Of a stretch of 64,000 nt of DNA, positions 35,201 to 45,893 are shown one piece after another. Every line of letters begins with the position of its first letter. The stretch's first letter is position 1. Origin of the DNA: Podospora pseudocomata (Eukaryota; Ascomycota; Sordariomycetes; Sordariales; Podosporaceae); NCBI RefSeq assembly GCF_035222375.1, contig NW_026946363.1:5642001-5706000 (forward strand), written 5' to 3'. A program made the translations under genes and the position numbers. The notes under the pieces were generated by a model that worked only from the letters and a program-made list of their open reading frames with translations, did no database searches and had not been told where the DNA came from.

Positions 35201-38200
35201 ACTTCGACTTCAACCTCAGTGAGTGAGACCACATCAACAAGCAGCACTACGACTACGGGAACCTCAACCACAAGCACCACCACAACGTCCACATCTACCT
35301 CTGTCAGTCAAACAACGTCAACGAGTAGCACAACAACCACAGGGACAGAAACGACGAGTACAACAACCACCTCTACTTCCACCTCTGTGAGCGAGACCAC
35401 TTCAACAAGCAGCACAACAACCACAGGGACTTCCACAACCAGCACCACAACCACATCTACTTCCACCTCTGTGAGCGAGACCACTTCAACAAGTAGCACC
35501 ACAACCACTGGCACCTCCACAACCAGCACTACAACCACGTCCACATCTGTAAGCCAGACCACATCGACAAGCAGCAGCACCACCACGGGCACAGAAACTA
35601 CAAGTACTACAACCACATCTACTTCAGTCAGCCAAACGACTTCAACAAGCTCTACCACCACAACCGGGACGTCAACAACGAGCACAACTACAACAGGCAC
35701 TTCCACGTCTATTAGTCCAACAACGTCCACGAGCTCCACCACCACAACTGGCACGTCAACATCAAGTACGACAACGACTGGGACGTCAACGACAAGTACG
35801 ACGACTACTGAAACGTCAACCACAAGCACAACTACAACATCCACATCTACATCAGTGAGCGAGACTACCTCCACAAGCTCAACAACTACCACGGGCACAT
35901 CTACCACAAGCACAACCACCACTTCCACATCAACCTCTACGTCCACATCAATTACCCAGACGACCTCGACAAGCTCGACGACTACAACCGGAACAGAGAC
36001 CACAAGCACAACTACTACCGGAACGTCCATTTCAAGCACAACTACTACCGGCACGTCAACTTCAAGCACAACGACTAGCACCACGACTACTGGCACCTCC
36101 ACAACCTCCACAACAACTACTGATACGTCAACGACAAGCACAACCACAACGGGCACTTCCACAACCAGTACCACCACCACAGGCACGTCCACTTCAAGCA
36201 CAACGACTACTGACACTTCGACAACCTCAACGACTACTACCGGGACATCAACCACCAGTACCACCAGTACCGCGACTTCAGTAACCGAAACCACTTCCAC
36301 AAGCTCAACTACTACCACAGGGACGTCAACGACAAGCACCACAACCACAACCACGTCAACATCAGTTAGTGGGACAACCTCAACAAGCTCAACTACGACC
36401 ACTGGGACTTCAACAACATCAATAACAACCACCGGCATATCGACGAGCTCAACCACCACCACAGGAACTTCGACTACTTCAACGACAACAACCGACACAA
36501 GCAGCACAACAACCACAGGCACGTCAACGACTTCAACTACAACGACTGGCACGTCAACTAGCTCAACTACCACTACCGGGACTTCAACCACGTCAACTAC
36601 CACCACAGGGACTTCGACGACATCAACCACGACCACCGGGACTTCAACCACGTCAACAACAACCTCGACGACTACCACTGGTACTTCAACAACCTCAACC
36701 ACCACAACCGGGATTTCAACAACGTCAAGCACAACAACCGGAACTTCTACCACATCAACAACGACTACTGACACTTTCACCACCGGGACCACCGAGACTT
36801 CGACCACGTTGACAACCACTACCGGAACTTCGACCACATCAACAACCACGTCGACGACTACTACAGGCACTTCAACTACGTCAACTACCACCACTGGCAC
36901 TTTGACAACTTCAACAACAACAACCGGCACTTCGACCACGACAACTACCACCACCGGCACTTCAACCACATCAACAACCGAGATTTCAACTACCTCAACA
37001 GCCACAACCGAGACGTCAACTACATCAACCACAACAACCGGAACTTCTACCACATCAACCACCGGTACTTCAACTACATCGACAACTACAACCGGGACTT
37101 CGACTACCTCCACCACTGCCACCGACACGTTGACAAGCTCAACAACAACAACTGGCACTTCGACCACGTCAACAACTACTTCCACGACAACCACCGGGAC
37201 GTCGACCACTTCAACTACAACCACTGGTACGTCAACGACGTCAACGACCACTACTGGGACGTCGACGAGCTCAACCACCACCACCGGGACATCAACAACA
37301 TCAACGACTACAACTGGCACGTCGACAAGCTCAACGACCACAACCGGTACCGAGACATCTTCAACAACAACCACTGGCACTTCAACGACTTCCACAACTA
37401 CCACTGGCACGTCAACCAGTTCCACGACTACGTCGACGACAACTACAGGCACATCTACAACGTCTACAACAACTACCGGTACGGAAACGACCTCGACAAC
37501 CACCTCCACAACAACCACCGGCACATCTACCACTTCCACGACGACAACCGGCACGGAGACCAGCTCTACCACCACCACCGGCACTTCAACAACTTCAACG
37601 ACCACCACTGGCACCTCAACGACGTCCACAACCACCACTGGTACATCCACAAGTTTGACTACGACAACCAGCACAGGCACTTCAACTACCTCGACGACTA
37701 CGTCAACGACGACTACCGCCACATCTACAACATCTACAACAACTACCGGTACATCAACAAGCTCAACCACAACCACGGGCACGTCCACAACTTCGACGAC
37801 TACCACTGGCACCTCCACAACGTCCACCACGACCACAGGCACGTCAACAACATCAACAACAACCACTGGTACATCAACAAGCTCTACCACAGCCACTTCC
37901 ACAACATCGACTACAACTACAGGCACTTCGACAACTTCGACGACCACGACTGGCACATCCACGAGCTCAACCACCACAACTGGCACCGAGACAACATCAA
38001 CCACCACGACTGGCACTTCAACGACGTCAACCACCACAACTTCCACATCTACAAGTCAAACCACATCTACTAGCAGTACAACGACTACAGGGACATCGAC
38101 TTCCAGCACGACAACCACCACCACTTCCACATCCACATCCGTGAGTCAGACCACCTCCACGAGCAGCACGACCACCACTGGGACTTCGACAACCTCCACA

Positions 38201-41200
38201 ACAACCACTGGCACCTCAACGAGTAGTACCACAACTACCGGCACGTCAACCACAAGCACAACAACCACCGGGACATCGACCACCAGTACCACAACTACCG
38301 GCACGTCAACGAGCTCGACGACTACGACGACCACTTCCACGTCGGTCAGCCAAACTACGTCAACAAGCAGCACCACGACCACCGACACGTCAACAAGCTC
38401 AACGACTACCACAACCACCTCGACGTCTGTGACCGAGACCACTTCGACGAGCAGCACAACTACCACTGGCACCGAGACAACCTCGACCACCACCACTGAC
38501 ACGTCAACGAGCTCAACCACCACCACTGGTACTTCGACCACCTCGACTACCACCACTGGCACATCAACAAGCTCAACGACTACCACAACCACCTCGACGT
38601 CTGTGACTGAGACCACTTCAACGAGCAGCACGACTACCACTGGCACGTCGACGAGCTCAACCACCACTACTGGCACCGAGACAACTTCCACTACCACCAC
38701 CAGCACGTCAACAAGCAGTACTACAACCACGACAACTTCGGTATCAACCAGCAGCACGACGACGACGGGGACATCGACAACCAGTACGACAACTACCGGC
38801 ACCTCGACAAGTAGCACGACGACGACGGGGACGGGGACTTCCAGTACCACGACAACCACCACCTCCACGTCCACCTCTGTCAGTCGAACCACCACAACGA
38901 GCAGCACTACGACTACCGGCACGGCGACGTCTAGCACCACCACAACCACCACATCCACGAGCCAAACCACGTCAACAAGCAGCACCACCACCACCGGGAC
39001 GGCAACATCTAGCACTACGACGACGACAACGTCTACGTCCACCTCGCTCAGCCAAACCACCTCCACATCCACCGAGACAACCACGTCAACCACCACCTCC
39101 TCGGCAACGGTGATCAGGGTTACAATCGCAACAACCAGCAGCACGTCAACAAGCGTCTCCACGACGAGCACCACATCGACCGTCTCCACAACAACCACGG
39201 CAACGAGCACAAGCAGTACGACGACCACTGGCACATCAACAACCTCGACCACCACCACCCAGGCCAGCACAACAACCACGGGCACAACAACGATTTCAAC
39301 CACGCTCACCTCGGCCAGCACCACAACAACGGGGACATCCACCAGCAGTACCACCACCACTGGCACAGCAACTACGAGCACAACCACCACGAACACGTCA
39401 ACCAGCTCGACAACCACCACAGAAACCACAACGTCCTCCGCTACCGTCATCAGAGTCACCATCAGCGGTAGCACTTCCACCAGCGTCTCAACAACAAGCA
39501 CCACGTCCACCTTTTCCACCACGACGTCCACCACGGCAAGAAGCACAACAAGCACCACGTCCACCTTCTCCACCACAACGTCCACGACTGCCACCAGTAC
39601 AAGCAGCACAACCACCACTGGCACCGGCACGACGTCCACAACCACCACCAGCACGCAGACTTCCACAACGACAAACACGGCGACAACTTCGACGACGACG
39701 ACAAGCACAACTAGCACCACTACCACTGGCACGTCAACCACGTCGACTACCCTCACCCAAGCGAGCACCACTACCACGGGTACGTCGACGACGACGACAA
39801 CAACAACAAGCACCAGCTCCAGCTCCGTCTCCGTCTTCAGAGTGACTATCATCTCCACAAGCAGCACCGCAACGGAGACATCCACCACACGGACGACGTC
39901 CACATTGTCGACATCAACAACGGTCATCAGCACATCCAGCACCACAACTACCGGCACCGCAACGACGTCGACGACCGCCACCAGCACATCCAGCACAACA
40001 ACCACTAGCACGGCGACGACCTCAACAACCACCACCGTGCCTAGCACAACCACAACTGGCACCTCCACCATCTCAACAACCATCACTTCAGCCAGCACAA
40101 CCACAACCGGCACCTCGACCTCCCTGACCACAACAACTAGCACATCCAGCTCCACTACGACAACCATTTCCACATCCACCTCGTCGACAACTACAACCGG
40201 CACATCCAGCACCACCACCACAACTTCCGCGGTATGCCCCCCCTGAACGCCCCCTGAGCCCCCTCTTTTTCGCCTGTGAAACTAACACATGATCCAGACC
40301 ACCTCAACAACCAACACCATCACCTCCACCTCCACTGTCTCCATCTTCCGCGTTTCCATCCTCTCCTCCTCCACCACCACAACCTCAACCCGCACAACAA
40401 TAGTAGATTTCACCACCACTCGCACAACAACTGTCGACCTCACAGTCAATGGCGCCGCCCGTCAAGCCTCCGCCGCCGTCTCGCAGGCCCAAGCTGGACG
40501 TCAACAAGGCGAGGCCATCATCGTCGAGATTGACGTCTCTGGCACAAGCGTGGGTATTGTTTCTGCTACAACAACAGGAAGCGTCATGGTTTCCATCTCT
40601 GGCACCACCGTACCAGTGGTTATCACCGCAGCGTCAGTGTTTGCCAGTCAGAGAAGCGCAAGCAGTGCCAGTGTGCGCAGTGCGTCACTTGCGAGCGTGA
40701 GCAGGGCGAGCGTCGCTTCTGTGGCGAGTGTGAGCAGTGCAAGCAGGGCGAGTTTCTTGAGCGCAGCTGGGATAGGGGGCAATGATGTGATTACGGCTGC
40801 GGCGGTTTTCAGTGCTCTGAGAGCAGAGAGTTCGGCAAGGGCCGCGTCCGCCTCTTCAGCTTCGGCTTCGGCTTCGGCTTCGGCTTCGGCTTCGGCTTCG
40901 AGGGCGGCAGCAGCAGGGAGACTGCCATTGAGTGGACAAGCTATTGGAGTTGGACCTGTGTCCGCTTCGACTGATGTCGGAGTGGGCGCTTTGCCGGTTT
41001 CTGCTTCGGTGAACGTTGGTGCTGGAGGAACGGCTGGTTCTCCCAGCTCGAGCACTTCAAGCTCTGTGACTCCTGTGCGAGCCGGAGCCGGAGCACCAGG
41101 CCAAGCGTCCATTTCTGTTTCCCAAGGCAGAGTTAGCTCAAGCTCTTCAACCACATCCAGTTCAACAACACCACCGGCAAGAGTACCACTCGGTCTCGGC

Positions 41201-41788
41201 GGTACGTCCGGCCGCTTCACCATCCCCGCCCAACAACAACAAGGAATCAGCATGCCCGTCAGCTCAGTTTCCTCCTCATCATCCCCATCCACCGCCCGAC
41301 CAGCCCGCCAACAAGGCGGAGCAGCAGGCGGCTTTGGAGCAGAGTTTGTTTCCGGGGGCGGTGAAGAGGAAGGGACAGACTTTACTTCCGGAGGAGCGGG
41401 AGCGAGAGTTGGGGATGGGGTTGGAGAGACTGAGTCTCAGTTCGGAGCAGAGTTTGTCCCTGGTGGCGGGGAAGAAGAGGGGACCGACTTTTCCGCTCCC
41501 ATCACTGGGGAAGGAGACAATGTCTTCATTTTCGACAACGGCAACAACGAGGCAGGAACCGAGCTTGGCAGCGCTGACTCTGTGACTGGCTCCCAGTTTG
41601 GCAATGATTTTGTCCCAGGCGGCAGGGTAGAGAAGAGACAAGGCCAAAACGACCCAGTCATTGTTGTCGTTACCGCTACCGCTACGGATAAGGTAACTGC
41701 CACGGCAGAGACGGATGTCACGGCTACGGCGACAGCGACGGCGACAGTTAGGGCGAGGTTTAGGGGCGTGAGGGATTATGTTCTTTAA
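29242..41788 (+). CDS. Giant secreted WSC-domain protein with Thr/Ser mucin-like tract
   Basis: Exons 29242-29915, 29968-30081, 30151-40231 and 40298-41788; introns of 52, 69 and 66 nt. The sum of 12,360 nt gives 4,119 residues. A signal peptide covers about residues 1-26. WSC domains lie at about 47-157, 178-290 (split by two introns; splicing restores C-F-C-G) and 357-465, each Cys-rich. WSC domains bind cell-wall glucans. From about residue 484 a Thr/Ser tract of some 3,200 residues follows, with no Cys, hardly any Pro and few charges, consistent with dense O-mannosylation. A Ser-Ala repeat (40857-40900) and three F-G-x-[ED]-F-V-x-G-G repeats follow it. The C-terminus ends R-D-Y-V-L with no GPI tail or membrane helix, unlike WSC stress sensors. 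The ATG at 29242 follows an in-frame TTG. Assembly collapse of the tract is possible. Confidence 0.85.
30811..40440 (+). repeat. 9.6-kb Thr/Ser-coding tandem repeat tract
   Basis: Long low-complexity array inside the WSC gene, built from ACN/TCN codons. Blocks with different units can be told apart. About 31130-31760 and 33060-34170 have 10-residue units of S-L-T-T-T-S-S-T-S-T type. About 31760-33050 has units near 28 residues with T-E-T or T-D-T. About 34250-36380 and 38040-39060 have units with V-S-[EQ]-T-T-S-T-S-S. About 36390-38040 has T-S-T-T-S-T-T-T-T-G decamers. After 39060 it is degenerate. Most units differ by synonymous changes, so the array is mostly old. Intron 3 (40232-40297) falls inside it. 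Confidence 0.9.
32207..32374 (+). repeat. Exact tandem duplication of an 84-bp unit
   Basis: Two adjacent 84-bp copies (32207-32290 and 32291-32374) look identical base for base, and a third starts at 32375 before diverging. Each encodes 28 residues ending in T-T-T-T-G. The identity contrasts with the scrambled synonymous codons elsewhere, marking a recent duplication. Confidence 0.8.
40857..40900 (+). repeat. GCTTCG hexamer array coding Ser-Ala repeats
   Basis: About seven near-perfect tandem copies of a 6-bp unit within the last exon of the WSC gene, encoding alternating Ser and Ala. Confidence 0.85.
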
Positions 41789-44700
41789 TTCTTGAGAGCA
41801 TTTCTTTTCCGGATGTTTTGAGTATTCTTATCACAGGGGGGGGGGGCTTTTTTGAGGGAGGAATCTTTTCAGTTTGGTGGAATTTTCAAGGGGGGTGAAG
41901 AAAGGAGTATGTTTGGTGATTTTTTTTGGATGGAGTTTGAGAAAAAGATAAGGAAAATCAGGGAAATGGGGAGTGAAAAGTGCAAGGAAGGGGTTCAAGA
42001 AAGATTGACATTATTGTTTAAAGAAGGAAAAGAGAGAAAGGGGTTTCACTTCTTGAGATATTACAAATGTTTGTTTTGGAATACACGGTACCTCGAGTTT
42101 TTAGGTAGTTTTTAATCGATTGAGTCTGTGAAGTTATACACAGATGCTTACACTAGGTGGTTTGTTTTTGGGATGGTGTTATGTGTGATGCTATGGGAGT
42201 GACATGGAAAGAGGTATGTCTTGGGCCTTTTAATGTGTTAATATTCTACTGAGGCTCATTTGGCAGAACGACATTCTCCAAAGCAAGAGCTCCTTTCTCA
42301 GAGCATTTGCCCATTTTCCCTGAGACTAAGCTCAATGGAAGCTCATGTTAGGCAAATAGCTCTCGGCACAGATACTCAGTTTCTCATCCAGCTTCACGTA
42401 ACTTATTCTGTATCCCCCAATCTCGAATCATTAAGCTAACAATTACAGCCAGAGCAGTAAACACACCAGGGGCTCACCACCCCCTCAAAACAAACCCAAG
42501 ATCTTTCCCAAAGCAAGCCTTTCAGCCTGTCAGGGCCCCCCAGACTTTTTCCCTCCGTCAGATCAATCCAGGGGATCTTAACACCCACGTTTCAGCTACC
42601 AAACCCGGCGATGCACGAGACCAGATCATGAGGCTTGCCCCCCAAGTCTATTGCCGGTGGGGTTCCAAGAGACGTCAAAGTGTCAAAAAAATAAATCGCT
42701 AAGAATAACCAAAAAAGATTCTAGAATCTCAATGATGTGGTGTAGCGTGCCCGACTGCCGAAATAGTCTGTCGTGTCGATGAAGTTGTTTCAGGGGGCTT
42801 GGGTATGGAGTTTGGACCTCCTTTTTGTTTCAACGGCGGCAGTGAGGTTTGTCGTCTGATCAACCTCGCGCCAAAAGAAAAAAAAAAGAAAAAAAAAGAA
42901 ATGTCAAAGCGATTAGACGCGGCAAGGAGAGGGAGAGATGAACCGTACGGAAGATATCTCCGTACAGAAAAAGGGAGGTGGTTGGTAGAGGCTGCTGAAG
43001 CAAGGACCCCTGTTTGACTGCAGGCAGAAACCGAAGGGATCACACTGACACGACCCGGCAGTTCATCAGGACACAAAGAATTGGGTTCATCCTATGAATC
43101 AACTGCACGGTGAATATCAAAATGGCTAATATTGACGGGCTGATGATGCTCTGCTTCAGCCATTGTGTCCTCTTTGCTGCCTGTCCCTTGGTTTCAGGGT
43201 GCCATTTTGCCGGTGAGCCTTCCGAGCATCAAGCAATTCATTCATGCATTCTTACAGGGCTGGTTCCGTTGCCCGGATTCGACTGAATTTCGATCGAGTA
43301 ATACAGCCAACGGACAGGATTCGAGTCGTGATATACATTCCTTCATTAAGTGGAACAAAACAGGTTGCTGGAAGAGAAGAAAATCCTGGCTATTTGATGG
43401 GAGTGGGGTGCATGCACCGAATCCTTGGTCGGATCACTGATAAAAGATGATGTCAGAATCGGTGTTGGCGTCGACATCCGAACCTGCCCTGTTGCTTTCT
43501 TCGCACTGAGCCGCCATTGAATGGCGGGGGCATCCTGCAGAGACAGGGGTGTTTGAAGGTGGTGGTGGTGAGAGAGGCCTTCACCTTCATGCTGTCAAAC
43601 CATGATCCTCGACAGCATCCGACCCGACGACGACGCAGGTGTCTCGACGGGCGTCAAGCGGGCCTCGACTCTGAAAGACTGCATTCCTGCTGCCAGCAAT
43701 CAGCAGTAGCGTGAGAAAATAAGAGTTTTCTTGGTGAATTGGCGCTCCATGTCTCACCACGTGTCGAAGGGGTCCTCCAACCCCTCATGCTATTCCACTT
43801 TGACTTCATGCAGACTCTTCCTTTTGATAGCTGTTGCATGTCCCCGCCATTTTTACCGCTTTTCTGCTCGACAGTTGTGCAAAACACGGGTTGTCGTGTC
43901 GATGTAGGGTCAAAGTCAACAAAAGCAAAACAACCTGTCGACGGTGAGAGAGAACACCTACCACACACCGATCGATCGGTCTTGGCTTGGCCGAGGACCG
44001 ACCCCGGGTGTGGGGCATTCTCGGACACGAAGAATCTCGGGAGTGCGTTGGGAATTCCCGGAGATGGTCTCTCTCTGCCCGAATCAGAAGTGCAGATGGC
44101 GTTGCCGGAGGCGGCAGTTGGTGACCCCAATCTGGGCATCGAAACGCGCGCAAGTCCTGAACTCTGGAAACTGTCTACGATGTCCAAGAGACGCGCTCGG
44201 GTGTTGCTGCTCCTCCAGGCTGATGACGTTTCGCGCACAGGGTTACATCCCGAACAGGGAGGCTCAGAAGATTACCCTCCCCCACTTGCGGGGGGGGCTG
44301 ACGGGCGCCAAGCGGGGGTTTGATGAAGAATGAGAGAAAATCAGCGGGATCGAGAACTCGGAGATCACATCTTGAAATTGTGTGGCATTGTGGCCTTGGC
44401 TGGTCGTTCAACCACTGAAGTCTCCCCTCCTCCTCAACCACCCAGCCCACCCTGGAGCCGAGCTTCCGGGCTTTCACAGACACGATCAACAGTTGCTTTG
44501 CATCATGGAAATTCCAGAAAACCCACAGATTCCGTCGCTGCTGCGACATGATATGACACTTGCTGGGTGATTATCAGCTTTGACAAGGCTCCAAGGCTGT
44601 ACTCACCTCGTTGCCAAGATATCTCGCCATATAAAATTGCGCTGTCATCTTGTGAAATGGCCGGTGATCTAGCGGGAATTGGCCAACTGACCGGAGGCAG

Positions 44701-45893
44701 ACGTCAAAGCCATTTTGGGGCAAGCTCACTGGGATAAGGTCCTCAACAGTGCCCAATTGAGACATGTAAAGACGGCACGAGGTGTGGGTTTCCGGAGCTC
44801 TCCCATCTGAAACAGATATCGCCAACACTGAAGGACCCCGCTTCACCGAGTCCTGATCTTGGTCTGTCCAGGCCTGGTCTTCATGGCATGTAGATATTGT
44901 AGAGCAAGAGAGAATAAATTGTGTTGTTCGACTCATTGGCTGTCCGGCCACCCGTCTTGTTTGGTACGTCGTGTATCATTCATTGCAAGGGACAAATCAG
45001 GCTTTATGGTGGTAGCAGGAACAGGTGCAAGGGAACCAAGATGCGGGCACTGAATCTGGAGCACCCTGTCATCCATCCCCATCTGTCAAATATACGACAG
45101 ACTTGAACATGCCCTTTCTCACCGCGCAGCCGAACCAAAGCAGGAGGGAGGTTGGCGGGTGCAGGAAGAGACGTCTGTAGGCCAGGCTGTAGGCTCCAAG
45201 CTGGAGGCAGGGATCAGACGCTCACACACAGTGTTCTAATGTTCTGGTCTCACTGATCTCTCCACGATGGAGCTGGCGCACGTCCCACTCTGGGCAGCCC
45301 CACTCTCTTGCTCCTGTGCTCCCTGAACAGAAGGGAAGGGGAGGGGGGGGGGGGGGTTCCCTGGCTCAGGCGCATGCACCTCATGTAACAACCAAGACTT
45401 GTTACATCTACAAAGCAACCGCACGCGCCCATCCGGGTGCCCCATCCAGTCCCTCTCTTGTCTTGCTCCCATCTTCTTGCCTTCTTCCAGTCGTGTTTCG
45501 ACGTCTACTTATACGTCTCGGATTCTTCCAGCCTCGCCAGAGCGAGAGGCCAAACAAACCCCAGGAAACACGCCATCCCTTTGAGCCAGGGCAGGCTGGT
45601 TTCTGCTGGGCCCATTTGTGTGGCTGTTCAACTCCATTTCTTTCAGTTCAGCTTTTTCCTTTCCTTCCCACCCACCATCCCCCGTTTCCGAATTATTCCC
45701 AGCCGACAGCCGGCTGCTCTCGCCCCGTGTCTTGACTTGATTGCTGTCCCATAACCCCCGAGAACCCTCACCGCGGCACATCACTCCTGGACCACACAGC
45801 ATTGGAACGGCATGGCACCCGCAATATCCGCATAGCAACACTCTTGCCGTCGACCCTCGGTGGGCTACTGCCCCATAGCCCACTCCTGGCACC
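41789..45893. other. 4.1-kb intergenic region without a supportable gene
   Basis: No frame here has family-like composition. The longest frames (about 194 codons on each strand around 43.65-44.3 kb) overlap each other and start from non-ATG codons or lack context. Visible items are a G-run near 41837, an A-rich tract at about 42878-42900, an inverted repeat GTACGGA...TCCGTAC near 42947-42967 and a G-run at about 45337-45356. Its right end should hold the promoter and long leader of the next gene, including a 7-codon upstream ORF at about 45810. Confidence 0.5.

Noticed and set aside
32055-35222. Plus-strand frames rich in Gln, Pro, Arg in another register of the Thr/Ser tract
   Set aside because: They arise from the same ACA/ACC repeats read one base off and stop repeatedly. 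The Thr/Ser frame is continuous with signal peptide, WSC domains and tail.
30862-40221. Very long minus-strand open frames (1,118, 348, 912 and 691 codons) of Val/Glu/Asp-rich sequence opposite the WSC gene
   Set aside because: They are the reverse reading of ACN/TCN codons, which gives GT-rich codons without stops. There is no start context, splice logic or domain; they are a mirror of the Thr/Ser tract.
30811-40440. Regularly spaced repeats suggesting a CRISPR-like array
   Set aside because: The repeats are coding, variable in unit length and directly adjacent without unique spacers, in a eukaryotic gene.
43654-44323. Two overlapping 194-codon frames on opposite strands
   Set aside because: No motif, weak or non-ATG starts, and both cannot be real; neither has family-like composition.
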